Below, piece after piece: positions 35,889-45,905 of a stretch of 64,000 nt of DNA. Numbering within the stretch: the stretch's first letter is position 1; the number at the start of each line of letters is the position of its first letter. The DNA lies in NCBI RefSeq assembly GCF_963678635.1, contig NC_087064.1, positions 25,830,189 to 25,894,188 on the forward strand, given 5' to 3'. The notes beneath the pieces are model-generated. The model did no database searches, was not told where the DNA came from, and worked only from the letters and a program-made list of their open reading frames with translations. The DNA comes from Symsagittifera roscoffensis. Lineage: Eukaryota; Xenacoelomorpha; Acoela; Convolutidae. The translations under genes and the position numbers were made by a program.

Positions 35889-37543
35889 TTATTTTCTTTG
35901 ATCGTGGACTTTCGTCCGGGCGTCTTTTGCGCTGGTGATTTTTTCAATCACTTCCTTCTTTGCCATGTTGTGAAATTTCTCCAGCTGTTCCCTTTGATTT
36001 TCCATGGCTCGCTCGAAATCATCCCTCATGTTTTTCAATTCACTGTCATAGATTGATGATACGAGGTAATTGTTTAACGATGTTCCGATCTGGTTCATCT
36101 CACTTTCCAGTGTGGACATTTCTTGCTGTAGTTTTCTCACGGATTCTTCTATTGATTTGACCGATTCACGGTAGCTTATAAACGCCCTGCTCGTAGCGTG
36201 TCTTCGCTCTTTCGCACTTGCGATCGTTTCGATAAAATGGCCCAAGTGATCTTTGTGGGCGCAGTCGGAGCAAACTGCGACTGCGCATTTGTTGCAAAAC
36301 TGGTCTTTTCGGTTTTTCGGATGAACGTCTTCGCACATTTCGGTCGGCATGACCGAAACTTCTCGGATTCGAGTGTTTTGCCTTTGTTTCACCGCCTAAG
36401 GTGTATAAGATAGATATAAGCTTCTAAAGTATTAACTGGTTATAGTATGTACTATAACAGGTTTTTTGGCGTTAGTTTGCTAATGCTGCTTTAGATTTAG
36501 CAATCTAAAAATGCTAGGGTTTCGGAGTTTCATAAAAGCAAAAATTTATAATTTCATACGTTTTTAGTTGTTTCTAGTACGGATAAGTCATTTCTGTTAT
36601 ACCGTATTCTTCGGCAGCAAACCTTTGATGCCCGGCAAATGTTCATCGAAAGCATTTTACCCGTGGAATTTTCCGCTCAAATGCTTTTAATACGTTAATG
36701 AACCTATGAATCTAGAGGTCGTGATAATTTTTTTTTTCAGGAAAAAGTCTTAAAATTTGTTCACGCTCAAGTTTGATTTTTCGCAGTTTGTCTTTTGATT
36801 TCTTTTCAAGCCCAGTTCGTTTCCTTTGTTACAAGGAAGGCAAACTCCACTATCGAACAGCAAAATAGTAAAGGTCACGAAAAACGTGATCTACTTTTAG
36901 TTTTGAAGTGGATTTCGAAATGTATGTAATTAAACGCGTCTATCACTATCTCCCTTGTGTGGGCTTTTTAACGTTTTTTTGGCATGCTTAACGAACGATT
37001 TAATATTTCTCTTTAATCTATCCATCAATATCTATACATGAGTAAGCGACCAAATTTCAAATTGGCAACCTTATGGTGAGGTTCTGTCAGGGTTCCCCCA
37101 CCCAGAGGCTGCTAATCTGGCTTTGAAATCGGACTGCTCAAATTGTGTTAGTTTGCCAGATATGATGAAATAGTTTTTACCTCTGAAGAAATTACCCCCC
37201 ACCCCAAAAAAAATCTGACTGCTCAAATCTTTGTAGTTTACGAGATAAGATGAAACAATTTGACGTCTGTTTTCTTACCTCTGAAGAACCGAACAAATAA
37301 TTTTACCTGATGTATATTTTTTTGGAGGCTTGAATTGATCGGGTATTTTTTTGGCTGGTTGTGAGGCCACTCTCGTTTGCAGTTCGGGCACTGTACTTTG
37401 CTACTCCTCCTGTTTTCAAAGTAAGTAACGAGACATTTGGTACAGAACGAGTGTCCACAAGACACTATGCGTGGCTCTGTGAAGATGTCATAGCATATGC
37501 TACACGTGTAGCCATCATCGTCAGTGCTGCCCTGATTCGCCAT
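35889..37543 (-). CDS. TRIM-type RING/B-box/coiled-coil protein (two exons)
   Basis: Exon 1 is 37543-37307 (ATG at 37541-37543, 79 codons) and exon 2 is 36395-35889. The intron 36396-37306 has GT (cag|gtaaaa) and AG (caccttag|gcg) ends and is phase 0. The 247-residue product has a C3HC4 RING (C14, C17, C29, H31, C34, C37, C52, C55), as in E3 ubiquitin ligases, then a B-box-like zinc finger (C100 to H132, with a C-x3-H start where C-x2-H is usual). A predicted coiled coil spans about 140-240, and the protein stops at TAA. No NHL, SPRY or other C-terminal domain follows, so it is shorter than most TRIMs. A short upstream ATG (13 bases earlier, other frame) may affect translation. It lies antisense within the putative intron 3 of the long gene. 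Substrates unknown. Confidence 0.85.
36780..36920 (+). repeat. Plus-strand dispersed repeat family B, partial copy in the TRIM intron
   Basis: It carries ggcaaactccactatcgaac, agcaaaatagtaaaggtcac and gtgatctacttttagttttg, matching the first third of the 58.3-kb copy; the rest is missing. Confidence 0.6.
37065..37260 (+). repeat. Diverged ~166-bp satellite monomers in the TRIM intron
   Basis: It contains gttctgtcagggttccccca, gctaatctggctttgaaatc, ggactgctcaaattgtgtta and agatatgatgaaa, then a second partial unit ctgactgctcaaatctttgtagtttacgagataa. The order matches the array at 50.8-51.9 kb, so the satellite also exists as isolated monomers. Confidence 0.5.
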
Positions 37544-38142
37544 AACAATCTCTCATGCTTAATAGAAAAGCTATTAAATTTTCTCAAACCGGCCAAATTT
37601 TCAAATAATGTTTTGTATTTTTATTTGGAGGCGTATCTATGTTCTGAATGTCCTTAGTTTTGTTATGTGAACATATTGTTGCCAGATTTAATCTATTAGA
37701 TCAGAAATTTGAAACTCAATTTATAAGCCACAGAAAAACAGTATAATTATGTGGCCAATTTTGCTTCGCAAATATGTGCAGAAAATATGGTAAATCGTTT
37801 ATGAAATCATATGAGCATATCATTTTTTGATTTGTGAACAACGAGACAAATTTGAACGCGTATTCAAATGTCTTAGTATGCAATGAAGATAAGTAAGCTG
37901 ACTCTATTCGAGTTTTAGACTTTTGAAGTCACATTTAAAGATTTTAATGTTCCTTTTTTTAGATACCTGACTGGAGTCCATGCCGAAGAAAGCGAGGAGA
38001 ACAATTTTTCAAGGAAATTCTTAATACCTCATTGAAGATATCATCGATGCACTGAGTTCAAAATCAAAACGATGTTCTATGCGCGATCTTTTTTCGTAAA
38101 TTTATGGGGTACTGAACATTTTCATTCATCAGTCTCATGTTT
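37544..38142. other. Region between the TRIM start and the BEL/Pao 3' LTR
   Basis: About 600 bases, AT-rich, with no ORF of note. It probably contains the TRIM 5' UTR and promoter. No TATA box at a convincing distance was identified. Confidence 0.4.
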
Positions 38143-38147
38143 TAGCG

Positions 38148-38606
38148 TGTGGCCGCTCTAATCTCCAAACGAAAATAATTGAATCCAAATTCGTAAATTA
38201 ATAAGAGATATTTTTCGGTAAATAACTCAGGCAATAGATAAATTTCGGTATTTTTCTATTGATCAGGACATCATACAACATTTTTATCATCTGTCCGTTT
38301 TTGGTAAAAATCGGCGCAAGCTAGCCACAAGAACCGGTCGGTAATGTCTTTAAGACAAATTGCTCTTTTTGGCGGTCAGTCTTAATCAAGGCTGAACCGA
38401 ATTAGAACCAAAAAACAGTTAAAATAGGATGTAACCCCCGTTTTTAGTATATTATTACATGGGCAGGTGGGGGACTCGAACCTACGTCAACTGTTATTTC
38501 ACACATATAATCGGCGTTAGCTTACTTTGTCTTAGTCCGCTTGGCCAACTGTGCTTATTTTATATGCATCTATACTCTTGTTTTATTCTACATTTGCATT
38601 GCAACA
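38148..38606 (-). repeat. BEL/Pao 3' LTR
   Basis: 459 bases, TG...CA ends, preceded on the left by the target duplication tagcg. It lies about 600 bases upstream of the TRIM ATG and in the same transcriptional direction, so it could act as a promoter for that gene. It contains a tRNA-like segment at 38461-38556. Confidence 0.93.
38461..38556 (-). repeat. tRNA-like segment inside the 3' LTR
   Basis: On the minus strand it has the A-box-like agttggccaagcggactaag and, about 45 bases on, the B-box-like taggttcgagtccccc. The wording and spacing recall class II (Leu/Ser) tRNAs with a long variable arm. The acceptor stem and anticodon arm do not pair well, so it is a tRNA relic, not a tRNA gene. 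Confidence 0.6.
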
Positions 38607-41600
38607 TCCTCCCCCCCTGAAGAAGGAAGAACCGGAGCGAGCTTAACGGTCGGCCGAGTGACTTCACGGGTTGCGGTCTTAACAAGGGCGGATCGAGCGC
38701 AACCGTCCTGTCCGTAGTTTAGCTTGACGATTCGGGCGAGAGGGTAGTACCCACGCGGACTATCGGGCTCAATCACCCACACGAGATCGCCTGTTTTAAG
38801 AGTGAAGTCAGAATGAGTGTGCCACTTGACACGCTTATTCAGCGAGGGAACATATTCTCGAAGCCAACGAGACCAAATCGCGTTAGCATATGACTGCGCT
38901 CGCACGTACCTTTTCTTGTGATCGAAGTGCTCCCCTGGTAAAAGCGAAGGAAAGCTTGTGGCATGTTGTCCAAGCAAAAAATGGTTTGGGGTTAACGCTT
39001 CTAACTCACGTGAATTGGTACTAACGGGAGTGATTGGCCTCGAATTCAAAGCCTGTTCAACTAAGCAGAGTGTTGTTCCTAACACCTCTTCAGTGACTCG
39101 CCTACTGCCTAGGATATCGTACAGCACGCGCTTCGGACGAGGCGTTCCCAGGAGCCGCCATGATGGGGTGCGCCTGGCGGGTTAAATTTCCAAGTAACAC
39201 CTTTGTGTGCAAAAATGGTCGGAGCCATGCCATTCCAGCTCTTGATGCAGGCAAGTAATTCCTTTTCCGCACCAACGAAGTTCGTGCCATTATCCGACCA
39301 GATTGTGCTTGGCGTACCACGGTGCGCAACGAACCGTTCAATGCCCATGACACACGAACTGGTGTCCAGAGATGGTACAATCTCAAGGTGTACAGCCCTG
39401 GTGGTGAGGCAAGTAAAAAGAAATCCCCATCTTTTTTCCGTGCTTCTGCGAACCGGAACGTAAAGCGGTCCAAAGTAATCCACACCCGTATGATTGAAGG
39501 GTGGTTGCTTGTATCCGAGACGTTCGACAGGTAAATCGGACATAATTGGCTGGATGGTGCTTGCTTTGCGTTTACGGCATGTTACACATTGATTTTCGAT
39601 AGACCGAAGTAGTCGACGCAACCCAAGTATTGCATATTTCATATTTAAAACGGAGCGCATGTAATCTAATCCTTGATGAAAATGCTTGTCGTGGAGGCTG
39701 CGGGCCAACAAGCGAACTAGGGTATGTCGGGCGTCGAGTGTTATTGGGTGCTTAGTATCAAACTAGGTATTCACTAAGCGCACAATCCGTCCGGTGGAAC
39801 GAATGATACCAGCGGGACCGATAAATGGCGAGTATGTGGCAATTTTACTACTATTCTTAATAGGTTTGCCAGCGGTGAGTGTTTTAAACTCAACGGGGAA
39901 GGATTCCATCTGAGCAAGATGAATCAGTTTGCTTTCTGCAATATCAAGTTCAGTTGGGTCGGTGATTTGTAAGTCCTTACCACGAAAATGCTTATGTGAA
40001 GGCAACATCCTCAACATGAAAGCGACTACTCGTTTAAATCTTGTAAAGGAACTGAACCTTTCCCAATTGAACCCGTGTTCGGGATGTTTGATGGATGTGA
40101 CATCGGTGACGAAGGAAGATGATGTCTCCAAGCAATTATCAACATCACAAGAAGGACCCTTCAAACGAATTTTATTGATTACACGTTCGTCGGGTATAAA
40201 CGGCCAATCAGTAGTCCTGAGAATGCTCGGACCAATAACCCAGCTGCTATCCTTGAGGGCTTCCAAAGAAATCCCCCGCGTACCGGTATCAGCTGGATTA
40301 TCGCCGCTCAGAACATGGTGCCACTCATCAATAGTGGTCGACTCGAGGATTTCGCCGACACGATGAGCGACGAATACAGGTAATTTTTCAGTGGAGTTTA
40401 GCCACTGCAAAACTGTTGTACTATCTGTCCACATGTAGATATGATTAATAGAGACGGTAAGGGCGGTCAGTATATCATCTTTTAGTCGTGTGGCGAGCAG
40501 AGCAGCTTGAAGCTCTAGCTTCGGTATAGATAGCGCTTTCATGGGCGCAACGCGAGCTTTACCAAAGATGAAGGATATTTGAGTTTTATGCGAGCTCGCG
40601 AGTCGCGCACGCAAAAATCCAACAGCACAGAAAACGTCCTGCGAGCTATCACCGAACATGTGGAGCTCAATTTGATCAACAGGCTCTGTGAAGTAACAAC
40701 GGGGAATAGTCAAATGCCTTAAGAGAGGGAGACCGGAGTGCCACTCGAGAAACTTATCTCTTATGTCTTCTGGCAATTCGTCGTCCCAACTTTGACCACT
40801 GATTTTCCAAATATCTTTCAGTAAAAGACGGGCCCTAACTGTGTATGGAGCTACTAACCCAACAGGGTCAAACACAGAAGAGACAAAACTCAAGACGGTT
40901 CGTTGAGTTATTGCTTTATCGAGAGGACGATCCACGCCTCTGCTAACAACCAATGTGTCTTTCACATGGTCCCACTTAAGACCTAAGACGTGTGATGATT
41001 GTTCGGCACCGTTACATATTTCCTTGATGGGTGAAGATGAGGTTTCGGATTCCTCGGGGTTCATTGCTGAAGTGATTTCATCAGCATTACTGACAAATTT
41101 AGTCAATTTAAATCCTCCTAATTTTAGTAAGGAAACCAAATCGCGACTAGTTTTAATTATTGGGTAACGTTCTCGAATGAATCCAAGTAATCGTCCATGT
41201 AAAATTTTTCATTTACGACTGAGGCGGCTTCAGGGTTTGTGGACATATTATCAGTTGCTTTTTTTTCGCAACGCGAAATTGGCGCACGTAGGCGAATCCC
41301 GTGCGCCGAATATATGGCGAGTGTACTGATGAACTACCACATCGGAAGTGGTATCATCTCGCCACAAAAAACGGAGCGAAATTTGATCGCGGGCAAGGAC
41401 TCCTACCTGGAGGAACATACCCTCTATATCCGCGGAGACGGCGTACTTGTGTTGACGGAATCGCAAAAGCACAAAAATTAAATTTTGGAGTAGTTCAGGA
41501 CCCACCAATAAGGACTTATTTAAGGATGTGCCGTGAAACTTAGAAGCCCCATTAAGGACTCGGCGCACCTTACCCGGCTTATTCGGATTTACGACGGGAT

Positions 41601-41775
41601 GGTGCGGAAGATACCACTCGCGATCGGAACGCTTACGTGGATCATGCGGTTCGACGGTTACGACATAGCCTTTCCTAATGTCCTCTCTAATTGTTTCTGC
41701 GTATCTTTCGCGCAGCTCAGGGTCTTTACTTAACCTTCTCTCCAATGTTTTAAATTGGGCGAGTAGTCGCTTTTA
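38588..41775 (-). pseudogene. pol: BEL/Pao pol: reverse transcriptase, RNase H, integrase, C-terminal domain; broken
   Basis: Reading leftward from 41775: RT N-terminus with [22 protein letters not shown] and SADIEGMFLQV (motif A Asp kept). A frameshift at an A8 run (41269-41276) follows, then FYMDDYLDS (motif C, about 41189-41201), then stops before 41139. From 41139 come LGGFKLTKFVSNAD, RNase H with MFGDSSQ, IPKLELQAA and MWTDSTTVLQWLNS, and GDNPADTGTRG. An in-frame TAG lies at 39763-39765. Next is an integrase zinc-binding region (ending CVTCRK) and core with HTGVDYFGP and WSDNGTNFVGAEKE. A frameshift near 39115-39130 follows, then the BEL-specific C-terminal domain (ALNSRPIT, LTPNHFLLG, GDLVWV), ending 19 bases inside the 3' LTR. 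There are at least four lesions, so the copy is inactive although catalytic residues survive. Confidence 0.92.
38607..38617 (-). promoter_or_regulatory. Polypurine tract
   Basis: On the minus strand the 11 bases gggggggagga directly precede the 3' LTR, the expected place for the plus-strand primer in reverse transcription. Confidence 0.85.
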
Positions 41776-42081
41776 TGTTGAGGATGAAATTGTTCCCACT
41801 TGCAGAGAATTGGGAATCGGAATTGTGGCCTATTCGCCACTTGGAAGAGGGATGCTAGCTGGAACTGTAAAGAAACGCGAGGATTTGAATCCCAATGACA
41901 GGAGATTACTGAATCCAAGGTTTCAGAGCAGACAATCGAAGCTAATTTGCAACTTGTGGGTAAAATTGAGGAAATAGCTTCCAAGAAAGGGTGAACAACT
42001 GCCCAGCTATCTCTGGCTTGGGTTCTGGCACAAGACGATGACGTGGTTCCGATTCCAGGAACGTCCAAAGTAAAGAATCTC
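41774..42081 (+). pseudogene. Captured aldo-keto reductase fragment inside the BEL/Pao element
   Basis: On the plus strand, antisense to the retrotransposon, the frame reads [20 protein letters not shown] then PLGRG, a hallmark of NADPH-dependent aldo-keto reductases. After a frameshift near 41925-41940 it continues with [15 protein letters not shown], a TGA at 41992-41994 where relatives have Cys, then [20 protein letters not shown] and PGTSKVKNL, the cofactor-binding loop. This is the C-terminal third of the barrel, about 100 residues without an intron; the catalytic Tyr/Lys/His of the N-terminal half are absent. It stretches from the start of RT homology to three bases before the primer-binding site. 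It cannot make an active enzyme. Family assignment is secure, donor gene unknown. Confidence 0.88.
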
Positions 42082-42084
42082 GTA

Positions 42085-42102
42085 GTCCCTTGTGGGGCGC
42101 CA
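42085..42102 (-). promoter_or_regulatory. tRNA primer-binding site
   Basis: On the minus strand the 18 bases tggcgccccacaagggac begin three bases after the 5' LTR. TGGCGCC is the start of many retroelement primer-binding sites (complementary to a tRNA 3' end). The exact primer tRNA is not determined. Confidence 0.8.
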
Positions 42103-42105
42103 AAA

Positions 42106-42565
42106 TGTGGCCGCTCTAATCTCCAAACGAAAATAATTGAATCCAAATTCGTAAATTAATAAGAGATATTTATCAGTAAATAACTCAGGCAATAGATAAA
42201 TTTCGGTATTTTTCTATTGATCAGGACATCATACAACATTTTTATCATCTGTCCGTTTTTGGTACAAATCGGCGCAAGCTAGCCACAAGAACCGGTCGGT
42301 AATGTCCTTGAGACAAATTGCTCTTTTTGGCGGTCAGTCTTAATCAAGGCTGAACCGAATTAGAACCAAAAAACAGTTAAAATAGGATGTAACCCCCGTT
42401 TTGCAGTATATTAATACATGGGCAGGTGGGGGACTCGAACCTACGTCAACTGTTATTTCACACATATAATCGGGGTTAGCTTACTTTGTCTTAGTCCGCT
42501 TGGCCAACTGTGCTTATTTTATATGCATCTATACTCTTGTTTTCTTCTACATTTGCATTGCAACA
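42106..42565 (-). repeat. BEL/Pao 5' LTR
   Basis: 460 bases, followed on the right by the target duplication tagcg (42566-42570). It differs from the other LTR by scattered substitutions (for example tttatcagt for tttttcggt, ggggtt for ggcgtt) and one small insertion. Confidence 0.93.
42421..42516 (-). repeat. tRNA-like segment inside the 5' LTR
   Basis: The same A-box-like and B-box-like segment as in the 3' LTR, with one substitution in between (ggggtt for ggcgtt). Both box motifs are unchanged. Confidence 0.6.
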
Positions 42566-43084
42566 TAGCGCGAATCTTTTAACAAAACAAATTGATTTGC
42601 TCTCAAAGTTATTCAAATTTAAATTGCTTAGATAGTTCGTCCACTCATGTTCTATTCGATGCAAAGTATATCACTTTGCACTTGATTCTGCTCTTGGACA
42701 GGAAACAAATATATACTTTTATTTTTAAAATCGTTCATAAGGTTTTCACCAAACTAAACTTAACAATCAGACCAATCATGGCTCCGCCTTGTTAATATTT
42801 GTTTTTGTTCCGACTTTTGAAAAAGTGACAAAATATCGTATCAAAGACAATGAATTATTCTGTTTGAGAAAATCAATCCACACTGAATTGAGGTAGATAA
42901 TTGACACAAGTAATGCGCTGTAACCCTTTTCTCTGCGGTTCAAATTGAAGCATGCTGATTTTTCCCCTGAATTTTTTTACAGACCTGTAAGAAATGGGCC
43001 TTGCTCTGTTATTAAACCACAATGCCTCCTTCCAGAATCCTTCACATCTGGTTTAGTGGTTAAGTTTTTAAAGCGATTCTGATT

Positions 43085-43400
43085 ACGCTTCTGATTAGCA
43101 ATCGTTATCAAATGAGAACATACGTTTTTTCAGGTTAACAAATTGTTAAATGAAATCACAGAACCTTTTTAGGACTTGATTTATAGTAAATTGAAGTTCT
43201 TGTTTTCATTCTGCATATTTGATGCTGAGATAAAGTTCATGTCTGGCACTACTATGGCTCAGGGTTCGAATCCGGTCTGGTTTTCGTTTCGCTAACTGAA
43301 AGTTTTTGCCTTGAAAAAATAGTTATTGGTCTATCGTATGTCTGTTTTTTTTCGGCGTAGTTGCATCACAAACCTTTCTGGTGATTTGCATCACAAATTC
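43085..43400 (+). repeat. Composite repeat fragment, core plus tRNA-like segment
   Basis: It begins with the shared core (gattacgcttctgattagcaatcgttatcaa), continues to a B-box-like agggttcgaatccggtctgg (43262-43281), then ggtctatcgtatgtctg and ttcggcgtagttgcatcaca. An A-box-like tctggtttagtggttaagt lies just upstream (43050-43068). No hairpin tail was found; truncated at the 3' side. Confidence 0.55.
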
Positions 43401-43937
43401 AGAAACTCTGACTAACGAATTTATGTGTTCGGACGTTACCAGCTCATATCGATCTTGAATTTGGGTAGAAAGTTAGGTTTCAAATCAAACTACATAGTTT
43501 TTTAAATTTTTTTAATACGGTCTAAAAGATTTTCGACACTAATTTAATAACTGAAGCCTTGAAAGAAAACGGATCAGCCCAGTTATTTGAATAAATTCGA
43601 AAATTCCTAAAGTTTAGGACTAGATTTAAGAACCGAAGATTAAACAGAAAAAAATCGTACTTTGGTTTTGTTTCTGAGGCATCTGCCACTCTTCATAATT
43701 TATCTGTTCCCTTCCCTTATTTGTTGTGGACCTCTTTTTTGCCCTACATAACATCTATCGATTTGTACACCAGCCAGTAGAAGTCCTGTGAAACCCTTTT
43801 TTTGTTTTTTAAGCATAAATAAAATGATAAGTCGCGCCAATTAGACATCGTGCCTTTGTATAAATTTCCACCCCGTTTTGATCCGACTTTGATTAGTGAG
43901 TTATTATTAACATATTTATCTCTAAATTTGGGTTTAG

Positions 43938-44135
43938 ATGAGGGAGGGGCTGGCAACAGGGCAATTTCGGGCCGGGAGTCTCAGGCCAGTATGGGCAGTG
44001 GGCGGGGCATCAATGGTGGATTAGCGGGGGGCATTTTAGCGATGTCACCCCATAACACAGGCAGTGGTGCGCTACGCAACAGCAAGCGGGCCGGAAGCAA
44101 CGACAACATTCTCCTGGCTTCTCAATCTCCCGGAT
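43938..44135 (+). CDS. Exon 4 of the unrecognised gene (Gly/Ser-rich)
   Basis: The acceptor ttatctctaaatttgggtttag|at and donor ggat|gtgagt delimit 198 bases, both phase 1. Joined to exon 3 the frame reads through as a GAT codon. The peptide is Gly/Ser/Asn-rich (SGRESQASMGSGRGINGG, NILLASQSPG) and probably disordered. The GC content is the highest in the neighbourhood. At 66 codons it can be skipped without frameshift. Confidence 0.65.
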
Positions 44136-45905
44136 GTGAGTTAAGAATTTTGGAGTAATTCCAACCCATTTTGACCCATTCCTCATTTTTGAGCTGTGCG
44201 TAAAATCCTTTTAATGCTTTCTTTCTTCACTATCTCTGTATTACATCACTTCTGTCTTCCGCTCCATTGAAGTTGCTCTTCTTGAGTAACAATATTATCA
44301 CCTGTAGTCAATTCACGCTTGGCTTCTTTTTGTTTTAATTCAATTCCTCCTTCAGCGCTTTTTCACCTTTTTGTAGAAATCAATGCCCGTTTTGTTGGCT
44401 TTTGTAATTCAAAATTTTCGCTGTTTGTTTGTTGCTCGCATTTAATATTTTTCATTGTCTTTGAATTAAAAATGGCGCCTTGCCTTACGAATAAATTGGG
44501 ACGTGTTGTGAACATTATTGTCATTCTTTTCTGAAATTCATTGTCATTTTCAGATAAGAATCAAATTTTTAATTTTTTTTTGTTGCCCTGCAGAGTTGTG
44601 GCTGTTTTTCCATTGTTTACAATAGTTTGATTGTCTGTCAATTGACTGCTCTTTTTTGATTACTGTAAATTCTCATTCCACTACAGCAATTTTTGTTCCA
44701 TCGGGGCCAATTTGTTTAATTGAGTATTTCCTATGACATCATTCTCTCACAGGGAGTTCATTTCATTTTGTGACTCAAATGAGGTGAACAAACTATTCGC
44801 TTACCCACGAGTAAATAAGTAAATAATAAACAACGAAGGTATTTTGCTCTAAATAGAAACAAAACGACGCTATCGATCAATCTGCATCTGATATTTTGCT
44901 AGTTGGCTGCTATCTCAAAAATCTGCTGGATCAGACCTGTTTGCTTTCCCGCTGGGTAGCCCCTATTAATTGGCTATTTTGTACCCCCTCATTTCCTATA
45001 AGTTCTAATCAGTGTTTATTTTCCGCTCCATTATTAATTGCCCCGATAGACTTGTTTACTCTTATTTATCGGACCATTAATGCAATCAAAGCTGCATTAT
45101 GCCTCGTTAACCTGCCTCAGTTTCAAATATTTTCATTAGTGGCCAGTCAGTTGTTCACCGAGTTTTGTAAATTTTGTCAAATTATTCTTTGCTTCAAACA
45201 GAATAAGTGCATTCTATTTTGATAAAGTAAGCTTTGCTTTGGAAAATAATCCGAAATAGTCGAAGTTAGTGTTTGCAAAAGTGCTCAAAGTGTTGATTCG
45301 TACCGGGCGAAACTTCAAATTGTCGATACTCACCAAGAATGTTACCCTTTGAGACTTGTGACTGGTGAATTTGATAGACTTCAAAGAAGGAAAGGGGATT
45401 TCGACAGTCTTCCTTTATCTCTTAAAAGCGCCCTTGTCAGTTCAAGAAGTAGCTGGAAAGCTTTTCATCATTGTCACCTGTATTTGGAAAATTGTTTGAA
45501 GAATTATTATACGACAACTCTACTTCTTTGTTCTAATTGAGTACAATCTTAAATCAAATCAGACGTAAAAATACGCCTTTTTTATTGAATACCCCATTGA
45601 ATGTCTGAACCAGTAATTGAAATCATTTCCAGCAACCAGCATATAGACAGGTTATCGATACTGTGAACGTATACCAGATCTTATTCTTGTAGCTTAAATA
45701 ACTAAAAAAACTCACTTTAAGAGTTGAAATTATTACTCATAATGAGCAACTTATTGTCACTTCTATCGACTTCAGTTTGACATTTTTCCGGCTTCTCAGC
45801 GCTTTTTGCACCATATTTCATTTCTTTCCCTGTAAGCCATTGGACTCAATTGAGTTTTCTGATCGATTTCTTGGCGTGAAATTTCGCAACATGTGGAATG
45901 CTCAG
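44136..45905 (+). other. Intron 4, possibly with an unplaced short exon
   Basis: No repeat of the families above is recognised. Exon 4 ends phase 1, but the best acceptor for exon 5 (tgctcag at 45905) is phase 0, so a short exon probably lies here. An open stretch at 45250-45537 (contains VTGEFDRLQRRKGDFDSLPL) is the best ORF, but no acceptor in the right phase was found for it. Confidence 0.35.

Larger units (their letters stand above)
38148..42565 (-). mobile_element. BEL/Pao LTR retrotransposon, 4.4 kb, broken, carrying captured host sequence
   Basis: Two direct LTRs (38148-38606 and 42106-42565) start TG and end CA. The element is flanked by the 5-bp target duplication tagcg (38143-38147 and 42566-42570). 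It reads right to left. Next to the 5' LTR is a primer-binding site (42085-42102), and next to the 3' LTR a polypurine tract (38607-38617). The internal part is only 3.5 kb: pol is present but broken, and no gag or protease was found. In their place lies a 308-bp aldo-keto reductase fragment in antisense. The LTRs differ at about ten of 460 positions (roughly 2%), so insertion is fairly recent. It must have relied on proteins from other copies, or decayed after arrival. Confidence 0.93.
29535..43937 (+). other. Intron 3, about 14.4 kb, hosting a nested gene and an LTR retrotransposon
   Basis: It contains dispersed repeats (29966-30365), a decayed transposon-like ORF pair (30670-31423, minus), a 2.1-kb inverted repeat (31820-33965), a family-B repeat (34975-35215), the minus-strand TRIM-type gene (35889-37543), the BEL/Pao element (38148-42565) and a composite-repeat fragment (43085-43400). 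That it is an intron depends on exons 3 and 4 belonging to one gene, which their matching phases support. Confidence 0.5.

Noticed and set aside
39929-40366. 145-residue plus-strand ORF
   Set aside because: Antisense shadow of BEL/Pao pol.
38148-42565. Integrated retrovirus rather than retrotransposon
   Set aside because: Integrase followed by the BEL-specific C-terminal domain, 5-bp target duplication and no envelope-like ORF point to BEL/Pao.
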